Part shown: positions 25,931 to 35,700 of the stretch, piece by piece
Layout of the letters: every line of letters begins with the position of its first letter
How positions within the stretch are numbered: the stretch's first letter is position 1
Assembly: GCA_001920395.1 (NCBI GenBank)
Contig: MNJS01000042.1
Location: 1 to 63,005, forward strand
DNA: 63,005 nt
Direction of reading: 5' to 3'
Source of the DNA: Thaumarchaeota archaeon 13_1_20CM_2_39_20
GTDB taxonomy: Archaea > Thermoproteota > Nitrososphaeria > Nitrososphaerales > Nitrosopumilaceae
Translations under genes and position numbers: made by a program
The notes under the pieces: model-generated
Databases searched by the model: none
What the model was told of the DNA's origin: nothing
The model's input: only the letters and a program-made list of their open reading frames with translations

Positions 25931-26560
25931 ATGGCAGCCGTAACATCTGAGAAGGTTCTAGACTCGTTGAAACAATGCATGGATCCTGAAATTCCAATCA
26001 ATATAGTAGATATGGGGTTAATCTACGGAGTTAAAATAAGAGATGATAACAAAGTCGATATTAAAATGACAATGACAACCCGTGGTTGTCCTTTGCATGA
26101 TACACTAGTAAACGACGTCAAAAGATATGTGAACAAAGTTCCTGGTGTAACTGATGTTAATATTGAAATAGTGTGGGATCCACCCTGGACGCCTGAAAAA
26201 ATGTCAGACGACGGAAAGAAGCTGATAAACTATGGTAAACAACAAACAATTGCCCCAATAAATTACGAAACTGCTATGCCGCAAGGAAAAGGCTCACTTG
26301 CAAAACAGGAAGATGGTTCGTTGGTATTAATGAATGAAAACCAACAAGGCTTTATGGTAAACCAGGCAATAGTTGATTTTTGGAAATTGTGCAACGGTCA
26401 GAGAAAGATAACAGAACTAGTAGACTTATTCGCTCAAAATGTCGGGCTTCAAAGAGGTCAGGTAGAAAAAGAAGTCCTACAGTTAATACAGCAACTCAGA
26501 GATGGCGGTTTGATTTCAATAAAGGAATCAGACGTATCAAATGTCCAGTTTAAAAAATAG
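25931..26560 (+). CDS. MIP18/SufT-type Fe-S assembly domain fused to a PqqD-like domain
   Basis: Residues 1-100 form a DUF59/MIP18 domain: LKQCMDPEIPINIVDMGLIY, VDIKMTMTTRGCPLHDTLVN with the conserved cysteine, and VNIEIVWDPPWTPEKMS. This family aids iron-sulfur cluster maturation or ring-hydroxylating enzyme assembly (SufT, PaaD). Residues 120-205 (LAKQEDGSLVLMNENQQGFMVN, VDFWKLCNGQRKITELVDLF, VLQLIQQLRDGGLISI) resemble a PqqD winged-helix, the RiPP recognition element fold. The combination is unusual. It may deliver a cluster to, or recognise, a specific protein partner; its function is unknown. Confidence 0.8.
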   Translation: MAAVTSEKVLDSLKQCMDPEIPINIVDMGLIYGVKIRDDNKVDIKMTMTTRGCPLHDTLVNDVKRYVNKVPGVTDVNIEIVWDPPWTPEKMSDDGKKLINYGKQQTIAPINYETAMPQGKGSLAKQEDGSLVLMNENQQGFMVNQAIVDFWKLCNGQRKITELVDLFAQNVGLQRGQVEKEVLQLIQQLRDGGLISIKESDVSNVQFKK

Positions 26561-26563
26561 ATC

Positions 26564-26782
26564 TCAAATTTCTTTGATTTCAGTAATTGTCCCCTGAACA
26601 GAGTCCATCTTTACTATTGCCTTTTTTTCATTAAATCCTAGGGCAACATACCAATCTCCACCATCGACATCATACTTTGTTTCAAGCATCTTTACCTCTT
26701 CAGCTTTAGCGCCGTACTTTTGGACTATTGCAGATATTGCCACCGGTATTGCTTCTTTCTCAGTAGGAAGCCTTCTTTTCAT
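26564..26782 (-). CDS. Conserved-looking small protein
   Basis: This 72-residue protein (MKRRLPTEKEAIPVAISAIV...TKYDVDGGDWYVALGFNEKKAIVKMD) alternates helix and beta strands with no recognisable domain. The frame ends 3 bp from the fusion gene stop (convergent). A compact composition, an ATG start and a well-formed amphipathic pattern support a real gene. Function is unknown. Confidence 0.6.
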   Translation of the reverse strand: MKRRLPTEKEAIPVAISAIVQKYGAKAEEVKMLETKYDVDGGDWYVALGFNEKKAIVKMDSVQGTITEIKEI

Positions 26783-26920
26783 TAGTCCTATTCCTGGAGT
26801 TATTATCTCACTTTACTCATGAGGTATAATAGCCATTACATTAGTCAAAAATGATCATACCTTTGTCATCAGATCCGATTTAGGAAGATTATTGTCTGGA
26901 TATGACACAACAGAAGTTCC

Positions 26921-27217
26921 ATGGCTCTTACAGTCGAGCTAAGAAACACACTTCACACTTTGATAGGTGATCTTATGAATAAACCAACCAGTATGCAAAG
27001 ATTAGCAAATGAGCTCAGACCGGTAACCAGAGACAGCACTGAAGTGGCATTTGGAATATTCGTAGGTTACGTAACTGGTGGGTTTGCAGAGATTTTCTTC
27101 AAATCACAAAACCGCAGCATGACTGAGTCTGAAGTAATTGAGGTCAAAGCGATTATACTTCAACGAGCACTTGAAATGAAAAAAGCAATAGCCCATGCAA
27201 GAGCTCAAGAAATGTAA
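26921..27217 (+). CDS. Small conserved-type protein of unknown function
   Basis: This 98-residue protein is mostly helical (ELRNTLHTLIGDLMNKPTSM, VAFGIFVGYVTGGFAEIFF, IILQRALEMKKAIAHARAQEM). The weakly hydrophobic middle is too short and polar to be a confident membrane anchor. It has an ATG start with a ggatatga box upstream. I recognise no family, and no functional link to its neighbours is evident. Confidence 0.6.
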   Translation: MALTVELRNTLHTLIGDLMNKPTSMQRLANELRPVTRDSTEVAFGIFVGYVTGGFAEIFFKSQNRSMTESEVIEVKAIILQRALEMKKAIAHARAQEM

Positions 27218-27274
27218 AAGCTAAAAATTCTAAAACAAAATTCTATATAGCATACTCTGAAGAAGTCATTCAAT

Positions 27275-27862
27275 ATGAAACTTCAGACATTTTACAGGGC
27301 ATTTATAGCAAGATCACGGACAATTGCATCAATAGTTACAATTCTAGCAATTTGCGGTACTGTTATCATTCTTCTTGGCGGTGTATGGGATACTGCCTCG
27401 CACGCATTACGGGTACCTGATACTTTCTGGACCATTCAGCATGTAACCATCTATGCCGGAGCGTCGATGGTAACATCATCTGCTGTCGTGGGCGGTTTCT
27501 TTCTTTTCAAGACTACGAACAAAAAGATGGAAAAGGGAATAAAGATAATCCTACTCGGTGCAACAATGCAACTAGCAGGGGGTTACGCCGATTATAACTC
27601 TCATGAAATATATGGTATTGACGGCCTTGTAACTCCATCCCACCTAACCGTCGAAAGTGGCCTGCTTCTGAGTAGTATTGGTGGTTTGATAACCCTATCT
27701 GGGTTTGATCATGGTCAAATAAGAAAAGTGATTCCAGTATCGATTGTAGCAATTCTTCTTTCAGCAGCCTGGATTGGTTTCAATCTTTTTTTGATAGCTG
27801 GCGCTATTGTGATGTGTGTGCCAGTTTACGAGCTCTTCTCATCTGGCTGCGCCGTGATGTAA
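27275..27862 (+). CDS. Five-helix membrane protein with conserved-looking histidines
   Basis: This 195-residue integral membrane protein has segments at roughly residues 16-37, 57-80, 88-105, 128-145 and 153-180. Histidines sit near helix ends in DTASHALRVPDTFWTIQHVT and YNSHEIYGIDGLVTPSHLT, which could bind a metal or haem, although nothing proves it. I do not recognise the family. Its 3' end overlaps the next minus-strand gene by 37 nt. Confidence 0.65.
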   Translation: MKLQTFYRAFIARSRTIASIVTILAICGTVIILLGGVWDTASHALRVPDTFWTIQHVTIYAGASMVTSSAVVGGFFLFKTTNKKMEKGIKIILLGATMQLAGGYADYNSHEIYGIDGLVTPSHLTVESGLLLSSIGGLITLSGFDHGQIRKVIPVSIVAILLSAAWIGFNLFLIAGAIVMCVPVYELFSSGCAVM

Positions 27863-28323
27863 TTTCGTAACCTTCTGTATCCTGAAAACACTAACAAAAC
27901 AGATCCTAACAATGTTAGAATCGAAGGTAGGGTGATTTCTTGAACTCTTGTGTCACCAAGTTCAGCTGTTAGCTGAACTGGTTTGTCAGAAACGTTGGTT
28001 ATTTCCATTATGAATTGTCCTGTATGGTCAAATTGGAAGTAGTTTACCGTAACCTTGTTCGTTATCTTCTTCATATCATAATAATTTCCATGTGAATCAA
28101 CTATCTTGGCAATTACCTTCCCTCCATATCCATCTATAGATATGATGTAGAACCCAACGCCGGCGCCATGCAGATTTAAAGAAACGCTTGCAGAATCTGA
28201 TTTGTCAAGAACAAAGATATCAGAGTTCTTAGCAGCACCAGTAAATAATATTCCAACCCATGCAGAACCAATTATTACAAGAGTTATTCCTATTTTGAAA
28301 TAAGAAACTAACCGCATAACCAT
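27826..28323 (-). CDS. Membrane-anchored extracytoplasmic protein
   Basis: This 165-residue protein has an N-terminal hydrophobic segment (IGITLVIIGSAWVGILFTGAA), a beta-rich outer domain of about 100 residues (SVSLNLHGAGVGFYIISIDG, FQFDHTGQFIMEITNVSDKP) and a C-terminal transmembrane helix (LPSILTLLGSVLLVFSGYRR) before a short polar tail. The outer part resembles a small beta-sandwich. It is convergent with the five-helix membrane gene, so the tail-to-tail overlap suggests separate regulation. Function is unknown. Confidence 0.7.
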   Translation of the reverse strand: MVMRLVSYFKIGITLVIIGSAWVGILFTGAAKNSDIFVLDKSDSASVSLNLHGAGVGFYIISIDGYGGKVIAKIVDSHGNYYDMKKITNKVTVNYFQFDHTGQFIMEITNVSDKPVQLTAELGDTRVQEITLPSILTLLGSVLLVFSGYRRLRNYITAQPDEKSS

Positions 28324-28366
28324 TCCTATTCACCGTCCTATCTATCTATATCCACTCCATTACAAA

Positions 28367-28440
28367 GGGCCCGGAGGGATTCGAACCCTCGACCTGGTGG
28401 TCCGAAGCCACCCGCACTATCCTGGCTATGCAACGGGTCC
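28367..28440 (-). tRNA. tRNA-Arg (anticodon TCG)
   Basis: Read on the minus strand, a 74-nt cloverleaf fits: acceptor GGACCCG/CGGGCCC (one A-C mismatch at the third pair), anticodon stem GGTGG/CCACC around loop CTTCGGA (anticodon TCG, reading CGA) and T arm GAGGG-TTCGAAT-CCCTC. No intron is present and no CCA is encoded. Confidence 0.92.
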
Positions 28441-28483
28441 AATCAAGTAAGAATTTAACGGGGCTAAATATCTGTCTAGGTAA

Positions 28484-29656
28484 TTGAGAATATCACAACG
28501 AGTTGCCGGCGTGGAATATGCAATACGCGATATTGCACTTGAGGCGAGGAAGCTACAGAAGGAAGGAAAGAAGATAACCTACCTTAACATAGGAGACCCT
28601 CTGCAGTATGGATTCCAACCCCCTGATAACGTGAAAGAGGCGTTGATAAATGCAGTTAGAGATGGTCAGAATTATTACGCAATTTCAGAAGGGCTGCCAG
28701 AGCTTAGGCAAGCCATTGCAAAAAAAGAAAAGGTAAAAGGTCTTCAAGTTACTGAAGATGATATACTTGTAACAAATGGAGTATCTGAAGGTCTTGAGAT
28801 GCTTACTGCGTCATTAGTAGAGCCAGGTGACGAGGTACTCATACCAGGTCCGTATTACCCACCGTATGCTTCCTATGTCAGATTATTTGGAGGAAAGCCT
28901 ATAGAATTTTCTGTTGATTTGAATAATTCAACTCCAGACCTGGATGATATCAGATCAAAGATTACAAACAAAACGGTAGCGATCTGCCTAATCAGTCCCA
29001 ACAATCCTACTGGAGCAGTATTTAGCGAGAAATCTCTAAAAGACTTGGTACATATCGCAAACGAACACGATCTCTATATCATATGCGACGAAATATATGA
29101 TCAAATAGTATTTGATGAAAAATTTGTTGGCATAGGAAAGGTTAGTGATGATTCTCCTGTGATTTTGTTAAATGGGTTTTCAAAAGTTCATCTTATGTCT
29201 GGCTGGAGAATTGGATACATTGTGTTTAATCAATCAAAGAAGCTTGAGACACTTCGTGAGAATGTGCCCAAGCTCGCAAGGGTGAGAATAGCTACCAACT
29301 TGCCGGTACAGTTCGCCGCACTTGAATCTCTGCGAGGACCTCAAGATTATATTCCAAAGTTCGTCTCAGAATTGAAAAAGCGAAGAGACTATGTGATTAA
29401 GAGATTAAATGGAATCCATGGTATTACCTGTTCTAATCCGAAAGGAGCTTTCTACGCTTTTCCGAAAATAGAAAATAACAAATTCAAATCTGATAAAGAA
29501 TTTGTTTTAGCACTTTTGAATTCAAAAGGAATTCTCACAGTACATGGTTCTGGATTTGGAACACAATATGGTAGCGATCACTTCAGAATGGTTTTCCTAC
29601 CTGAAATCCAAGTTCTGGAGAATGCCCTTGACAAAATAGAAGAATTTGTAGCCTAG
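28484..29656 (+). CDS. Class I/II PLP aminotransferase (aspartate/alanine type)
   Basis: This 390-residue enzyme has fold-type I aminotransferase landmarks: YLNIGDPLQYGFQPPDNV, GVSEGLEMLTASLVEPGDEV, LISPNNPTGAVFSEKSL with the Asn-Pro pair, IICDEIYDQIVF with the PLP aspartate, LNGFSKVHLMSGWRIGY with the Schiff-base lysine, and an arginine in the C-terminal SDHFRMVFLPE that binds the substrate carboxylate. The family includes alanine and aspartate aminotransferases. The TTG at 28484 begins with the conserved RISQRVAGVEYAIRDI segment. Substrate specificity cannot be read. Confidence 0.85.
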   Translation: MRISQRVAGVEYAIRDIALEARKLQKEGKKITYLNIGDPLQYGFQPPDNVKEALINAVRDGQNYYAISEGLPELRQAIAKKEKVKGLQVTEDDILVTNGVSEGLEMLTASLVEPGDEVLIPGPYYPPYASYVRLFGGKPIEFSVDLNNSTPDLDDIRSKITNKTVAICLISPNNPTGAVFSEKSLKDLVHIANEHDLYIICDEIYDQIVFDEKFVGIGKVSDDSPVILLNGFSKVHLMSGWRIGYIVFNQSKKLETLRENVPKLARVRIATNLPVQFAALESLRGPQDYIPKFVSELKKRRDYVIKRLNGIHGITCSNPKGAFYAFPKIENNKFKSDKEFVLALLNSKGILTVHGSGFGTQYGSDHFRMVFLPEIQVLENALDKIEEFVA

Positions 29657-30051
29657 AATTTCCAAGTTGTAAGTCTTTTCGGTATTATCTCAATAATACA
29701 ATCTGTCTCGTTGAGGAGTTGCTGTGCGGATCTGTTTCTCAAACTTTTAAAATAACGCAGGAGGATTTTCCTTGCAATTAGTTGCACGCGCTTATTATCT
29801 AGAATCAGCCTTGCTCTGCCAACTCCCATGACTCCAAAGATATCAGGTGAATTGGTTCCCATATCTATGCAAAAGGAAACTTTTGTATTTAGTCTGATAT
29901 TTTTTGCCTTTTTTGTTCTGATGCTTGTTCCAACATAAAATTTGCGACCTGAATAATTATACCAGACAGGAACTATGTGTGGATTCCCGTTTGGTTCTAT
30001 TGTTGCAAGCCTCATAATTTTCTGTGATTTTATAAAGTCTTTACTCTTCAT
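29653..30051 (-). CDS. Pyridoxamine 5'-phosphate oxidase-like flavin/F420-binding protein
   Basis: This split-barrel protein of about 132 residues includes MRLATIEPNGNPHIVPVWYNY, FYVGTSIRTKKAKNIRLNTKVSF and GVMGVGRARLILDN, the typical PPOX-fold pattern of FMN- or F420-dependent reductases. I chose the internal ATG at 30051, since the upstream frame start would extend further into the small membrane gene. The 11-nt overlap that remains indicates translational coupling. The gene overlaps the end of the aminotransferase by 4 nt (convergent). An F420 link is plausible because an F420 reductase lies nearby. Confidence 0.72.
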   Translation of the reverse strand: MKSKDFIKSQKIMRLATIEPNGNPHIVPVWYNYSGRKFYVGTSIRTKKAKNIRLNTKVSFCIDMGTNSPDIFGVMGVGRARLILDNKRVQLIARKILLRYFKSLRNRSAQQLLNETDCIIEIIPKRLTTWKF

Positions 30052-30262
30052 AGCTAACCTCCTTGAACCCAAGTATTATCAAGAAGCCCCCTATTCCAAA
30101 CATGGCAGCTGATATCTTTTCACTTGTTATCTCAGGTGAGGTAAAAAAATCAACGACAAACTCTGGTCCAAAGATGAGAAGATCCCTCACGAGAGCTATT
30201 GCGGCTACTACCATAAACAAAATACCCATCGCGGTGAACCAATTTTTTTTCCTACCCATCAT
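30041..30262 (-). CDS. Small two-helix membrane protein
   Basis: This 73-residue protein has hydrophobic segments WFTAMGILFMVVAAIALVRD and ISAAMFGIGGFLIILGF. It is located between the F420 reductase and PPOX-like genes on the same strand, with an 11-nt overlap with the latter, so it is probably part of one transcription unit. Its function is unknown. Confidence 0.6.
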   Translation of the reverse strand: MMGRKKNWFTAMGILFMVVAAIALVRDLLIFGPEFVVDFFTSPEITSEKISAAMFGIGGFLIILGFKEVSYEE

Positions 30263-30284
30263 TCTATATTTTTGAGAATACTAA

Positions 30285-30956
30285 CTAAATTATCTTTATG
30301 CCTGGGTTCTTCATCTTGTTCTTTATCATTGCATTGAGTAGAATTGGAGTGGCCGCTTCCGCTAGATAGGACAGAGAACCGGGGCCAAGCAAGATCGGCC
30401 GGAGATTTCTTATTTCTCTAATCAAACTATTTACTATATTCACAGCATTTTCGTCATCACCACAAACGAAAATGTCAGAATCTAGAACGAGTTTGGGATC
30501 GATTAGCTTCTTCTCTGAAATTGTATGAAAGGCAGAAACTAGTTTGGATTTATTTTTCACGTATTTTTGTACCAGCTCAAAGGCCGAAGGCTTTTTTTCT
30601 TTAAAGGAAATGAACTCAAAACCTGCGTCGGTTTTAGTTAATGGTACAATTGGTGAGATGACAACACAGCTTTCCTTCGCATTAGGAAGAAGTTGAGAAC
30701 ATATAGAATCTATGTTTTCATATGGAATGGATAGTACTAGAACATCACTTTCTTTTGCAACAGATAGATTATCTTTTCCAGTTATCTTGCCCTTAACGCT
30801 ACTGTATTCTTTAATTGCTAGAGCAGAATATTCCTGCGCAGCTTCATTTGCCCTCACCGCATCTCTTGAACCTATCAATATGTCATGGTTTACGCACCAA
30901 CGCAAAGAGAACCCTTTTCCCATTCCACCAGTTCCTCCAATTATTCCGATCTTCAT
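30285..30956 (-). CDS. npdG: NADPH-dependent F420 reductase (Fno/NpdG type)
   Basis: This 223-residue Rossmann protein begins KIGIIGGTGGMGKGFSLRW (NADP-binding loop) and continues ILIGSRDAVRANEAAQEY, KESDVLVLSIPYENIDSI, SAFHTISEKKL and DIFVCGDDENAV, all typical of F420H2:NADP+ oxidoreductase. The enzyme transfers hydride between NADPH and coenzyme F420 in the cytoplasm. It heads a minus-strand group with two small genes, including a PPOX-like one that may use F420. The ATG start at 30956 matches family N-termini. Confidence 0.85.
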   Translation of the reverse strand: MKIGIIGGTGGMGKGFSLRWCVNHDILIGSRDAVRANEAAQEYSALAIKEYSSVKGKITGKDNLSVAKESDVLVLSIPYENIDSICSQLLPNAKESCVVISPIVPLTKTDAGFEFISFKEKKPSAFELVQKYVKNKSKLVSAFHTISEKKLIDPKLVLDSDIFVCGDDENAVNIVNSLIREIRNLRPILLGPGSLSYLAEAATPILLNAMIKNKMKNPGIKII

Positions 30957-30999
30957 GAAATCATGCTCTGGTAATCTTATTATTATCTCTATTCAATAA

Positions 31000-31632
31000 T
31001 TGGTCTCGTTATTGCCATTTTTTCTTTTTTTACGTCACGCCCAAGCAAAAAATAATGTTGAGAGGATCCTTGCTGGACGCTCAACAGGATATCCGCTAAC
31101 TGATCTTGGCGTCTATCAAGCTAGAAAGATAGGCGATTTTCTGAAACCATTTAATGTATCAAAGATATACTCTAGTCCTGTAGAAAGAGCAGAACACACA
31201 GCAAAGATAGTTGCCAACAAAGTTGGTCTGAGCTACGATATTGATGAAAGACTAACAGAGATAGACATGGGTGTCTTCGCTGGAATGTTCTACGATGAAA
31301 TGTTTGCAAAACATGGAAATATTTTCTTAAAGTTTTATGAGGGAAGCCTAATAGTGGAAAAAAATGGGATAGAACCATTTGCGCATGTAAGAAAAAGAAT
31401 TTTAGACATGGTTACTCATTGTTCAAGAAAGCACAGCGGCGAGAACATTTTACTTGTGACACATATGGATCCGATTAAATCAATGATATCTACCGTTTTA
31501 CAATTAAAACCTGAATCACTATATGAGTTGATAATAAGAAATGCATCGTTAACGATTTTGAAAAGTGAACAATCTAGTCTTTCGATGGTTGCAATTAACT
31601 CGATGTGCCCTGAAAGATATCCTCAGGAATGA
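31000..31632 (+). CDS. Histidine phosphatase (phosphoglycerate mutase-like)
   Basis: This 210-residue protein has the RHG-type motif FLRHAQAKNN (RHA instead of RHG), GYPLTDLGVYQARKIG, IYSSPVERAEHTAKIV, LTEIDMGVFAGM and VTHMDPIKSMI with the second histidine. This is the branch-1 histidine phosphatase pattern (cofactor-dependent PGM, phosphatase PhoE and CobC relatives). The TTG at 31000 is uncertain: another TTG occurs four codons downstream (31012), just before the first strand. The substrate cannot be assigned. It is divergent from npdG with 43 bp between. Confidence 0.75.
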   Translation: MVSLLPFFLFLRHAQAKNNVERILAGRSTGYPLTDLGVYQARKIGDFLKPFNVSKIYSSPVERAEHTAKIVANKVGLSYDIDERLTEIDMGVFAGMFYDEMFAKHGNIFLKFYEGSLIVEKNGIEPFAHVRKRILDMVTHCSRKHSGENILLVTHMDPIKSMISTVLQLKPESLYELIIRNASLTILKSEQSSLSMVAINSMCPERYPQE

Positions 31633-31737
31633 AGAGTGCAGATGATGAGTATTGTCAAGTTTTACTATCTCCCATGAGATCGTTTCACAAAAGATAGCTT
31701 GTTTTAGCAGAACCAATATCTATGGGTATTCGGCATC

Positions 31738-32733
31738 ATGAACAGGTTGAAACTACTGATAACAATTTTCCTGCTTGTTGTAATGTTGGCGAACTTTTTT
31801 GCCCAAGCTTATGCATTACAGCTGTACACTGATAAAGAAGTATATTCACCAGGCCAGCCACTTCTAGTTTATGGAAAATCTCTATCCAACGAGTCCTTAA
31901 TAATTAGGCTATTTGCGCCCGACGGTACCATCGCACAATTTAACCAGATTACAGCTGACAGCAGCGGAGATTTTAGTCATATTTTGATCAAGTGGCCTAA
32001 TGCCACTACAAACTATCCTTACGGGACATATTCTGTAGAAGCAATAGCCACAAAGGAAAACGGTGCCTCGAATAAAACCGATGTGAAATTTGCACCATCT
32101 TCGTCAGTTCCGCCAATTCTATTTCAACGAACAGTCATGACTCAGGTTTTTGCGCCTCAAACAGCAGCAGTTAACCAAACATTCAGAGTTTTTGTTCAAG
32201 TTACAAGTGATGGCCTCTTGGTCGAGGGTTCTCCAGAAAAACTCCTTGCCACGTCGCACGTTCATCCTCCTGCAGGCAATGTAGTGATTCTGGGCAATTC
32301 TCTTAAGAAACTTCATACAGGACTTTTCTATACTGATTTTACACCAACTCAAGAGGGAACATATGTTTTCCATATGATTGCATTCAGCCAAGGTACTATT
32401 TCTCATGGTTCCGCAGCGACGCTGGTCCTCAAACAGAATATTGAAGGGATATCAACTCAGATATTGAAATTAAACTCTGTCTTGGATTCGACAACGCAAG
32501 AACTTGATAAGCTAAAGACAGAAATTCAAGGATTTGGAGATGTGTTGGACACTAGTCAGCGATCGATTACACAAGCAAATCAAAACATAAACAAGAGTGT
32601 TACATCGATGTCAGAATCTGTCAAGAACGTTGAGGCTGCCTCTGGTCAATTTAACTCCTTATTCTTGCCTGTTGTAGCTTTGATTGCAGTAATTATAGCA
32701 TTACAAATAACCATCCTTGCTAGGCGACGCTAA
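31738..32733 (+). CDS. Secreted, C-terminally anchored coiled-coil protein
   Basis: This 331-residue protein has a Sec-type signal (LKLLITIFLLVVMLANFFAQAYA; residues 4-26) and beta-rich domains (YTDKEVYSPGQPLLVYG resembles MG2/Ig-like repeats). A probable coiled coil lies at about residues 245-300, with repeated heptads such as ILKLNSVLDSTTQELDKLKT. A final transmembrane helix (LFLPVVALIAVIIALQITIL) ends in ARRR. It lies just 4 bp before the subtilase gene, so both are likely made together. It may be a membrane partner or docking subunit for that protease. Confidence 0.72.
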   Translation: MNRLKLLITIFLLVVMLANFFAQAYALQLYTDKEVYSPGQPLLVYGKSLSNESLIIRLFAPDGTIAQFNQITADSSGDFSHILIKWPNATTNYPYGTYSVEAIATKENGASNKTDVKFAPSSSVPPILFQRTVMTQVFAPQTAAVNQTFRVFVQVTSDGLLVEGSPEKLLATSHVHPPAGNVVILGNSLKKLHTGLFYTDFTPTQEGTYVFHMIAFSQGTISHGSAATLVLKQNIEGISTQILKLNSVLDSTTQELDKLKTEIQGFGDVLDTSQRSITQANQNINKSVTSMSESVKNVEAASGQFNSLFLPVVALIAVIIALQITILARRR

Positions 32734-32737
32734 CTCG

Positions 32738-35700
32738 ATGTTACAGAAAAGATCGTCTGTGACGTCAAAAATAGGACTTGTTTTAGTTTGCATCTTACTT
32801 TTTTCGTTATTTCCAAAATCAGCCACTGGATTTTATGATGTTGATGTTCCACATCAGAATCCGGAACAAAAAATTGAACAATCAACACTGATAAGCTTCC
32901 AACCTACAGTGTACGAGAATCCAATTAAGAGATACATAGTTTTTGGTCCAGGTCCTGTGTCAGACATAACCTCAAAGGCTAATAATGTAATTTATGGAGT
33001 TAATTCTAAACATGGATCCTTTGTTGTGGGTGTTTTCCGACAGAACGAAGTTTCAACTCTGCAATTGCAAGGATACAACATAATCGAAGATTTGCCGCTA
33101 GAGTTCAATTCCATAAAACCTGATGCTTCCCCAAATGAAGTTTCGAGAATTGGCAAAATCCTTGGTTCAGACAAAATCATTCACAAGTATGGATACACAG
33201 GAAATGGCATAAAAATAGGAATTGTAGATACGGGGACTGATTTCTCAAATCCAGACATGAAAGACTCTGTTGCTCGCGATGAAAGAAATATTCCTGTAAT
33301 GATAGATGCAGATGGGCAGGGTCTTGTACTAACAAACGCAACATTTGTAGCAAATATCAATAGCAAAGACGTAATTCAAAATTATACAAAGCCTCTTCCA
33401 AAAAATGCTACATCTTCGGTTTATGTTAACTCGCAAGGAGTATTTCTTAACATAAAAAAAGCAGGCAAGGGAACATCCATTCAAGTCTTTAATTCGTTAT
33501 ATCCTCGAGGAGGCAATTTCGTCTTAAATGGTACTATTTCAGACGACTACAAAATAGGAAAAGATGCAAGACACTTCATCGTATCGAAAAGTGGAATCTA
33601 TCATTTCGGAATGATTTATGAAAGTGCAATGCAGGGTCAATTTTTTAGGTTGCAGCTAGTTCCTGTTCTTGTTGTTGATTCTATAACGCCAGGTCTGTAC
33701 GATACCGTAATTCCAGACATGTCTGATTCATGGAAGGATTTCACTAGATTTGACAGACTGCTAACCATATATGATTTTGATTTCACAGATGAAACTCGTG
33801 TTATCCTAGGAAATGGAAAAGAGTATCTTGTATATGACTCAAATCGTGATGGCAAATCTGATTATAGCGCAGGTATGGTAGGGGCTCACGTTCTTGATGT
33901 ATACGGAACTATTACAAATTCCTCTATGGTTGACAAAAGAATAGGCGCAGTTAATGGGACGCTGCTCCCTCCTCTTGATCCCAAAGGAAACTTCTTTGGG
34001 ATAATGTATGATTTTGCCGGTCATGGTACAGGCACTGCTGCCTCGATAGTGTCATCTGGAAAAGAAGATTATGTAATTTATGGTAATTCTACAAAATATC
34101 ACATAAAAGGCATCGCACCGGAAGCGAAAATAGTCCCAATAAAGGCGTTGTGGCTTGGTGATGCGATATATGGCTGGTTGTGGGCAGCGGGATTTGATCA
34201 AGAAAAGAGTAGCTGGAAATTTACAGGAAAACCTAGAGTCGATATTTTATCTAACAGCTGGGGCATTTCAACTTTTCCTGCACTTCAATCAGTACCTGGA
34301 CTTGACGTTCAATCACTTTTGCTTAGCTCGCTGAATGTTCCAGGTTCATTGGATAAGAATTATCCGGGAATTTTGGTTGTTAGCAGTGCAGGAAACGCAG
34401 GCCCAGGATATGGGACGCTAGGAACTCCAGACGCTGCCCCCTTTGGTCTTACGGTGGGGGCAGTCACTGACAATGTTTACGTAGGCTATGGGCCATTCAA
34501 GAATCAACCAAGATTTGGCAACAGTACCTCTGATTTTGGTGAAGTATCTGGCTTTTCTAGCAAGGGTCCATCTGTAATCGGAGATCCAAAACCCGATTTG
34601 ATGGGAGTTGGTGAATATAGCTTTACTCCAACATCGGTCACGAAATTCAGCAAAAACATGACAGAACCATTTGCACTATTTGGAGGAACTAGCCTTGCAG
34701 CGCCTCTTGTTGCCGGTTCTGCAGCAATCTTGATGCAGAGTTTGAAAGACAAAGGTATCCCCTATGATCCCTTCACAGTCAAAAATATTCTCACGTCAAC
34801 TGCATCAGATATGGGCAATGATCCGTATACGCAAGGATCTGGCCTAGTTAATGTAACAAATGCGGTTAATTTTGTGCTGGGAAATGACGATGTTTTTGTG
34901 GTCTATAACGACGCTTCATATTCTAACATAAAGAAGGTGCTAGACTCACCTCTGAGATCTATGAATTCTTCCTCCGTTGGTTTAAAGCAATTCCAACTCA
35001 CCAACTCTTCACTCCCTCAAACCTCATGGTTTGGAGGGAGAATAAATCCAGGAGATAGGACATCGGCCTCTTTTACAATTGTCAATCCTACAAATCATAC
35101 AATTGATATCCAAATACTTCCACAAAAGCTAGAGTTAAATAAAATTTCACAATATAATGGTACAACGGAGCCTCGTTTACAGGATCCATTGATTCAAAAG
35201 TTGGGTGTATATAGACCAGATTATATTCCGTTAGCAGAAATTAAAAATCACACGAGTTTGATATCATTTTTTGAAAAAACAAAACCTATTCCAGATGATA
35301 CATCATTGATGATCCTTGACCTAACGTTTCCCTTCTCGCAATTCATGAACTCTTCAGCAAAAACGTATGCTGATGACTTGAAGATCTCATCACTGTATCT
35401 TTATGATTGGAATAAGAAAAATAATGATACAAAACCCAGCTATCAAGAACTGTCTCTGATAAACAGAGGAGGCTCATGGGGAACAGTTCAGGAACTTAGA
35501 GTTACTGATCCAAACTCTAAGATCAAACACATTCCTCTGGCTGGAGTTTATCCGGTACCAACTAGGTATTCCTATTGGACAGGTGATACAAAACATAACT
35601 CTACATCATTTGATTATACTGTTACAGCAAGCTACTACAAGAAGGTAAAATGGGATGAGGTATGGTTGGACTCTAACAGCATACAGGTAAAACCTCATAG

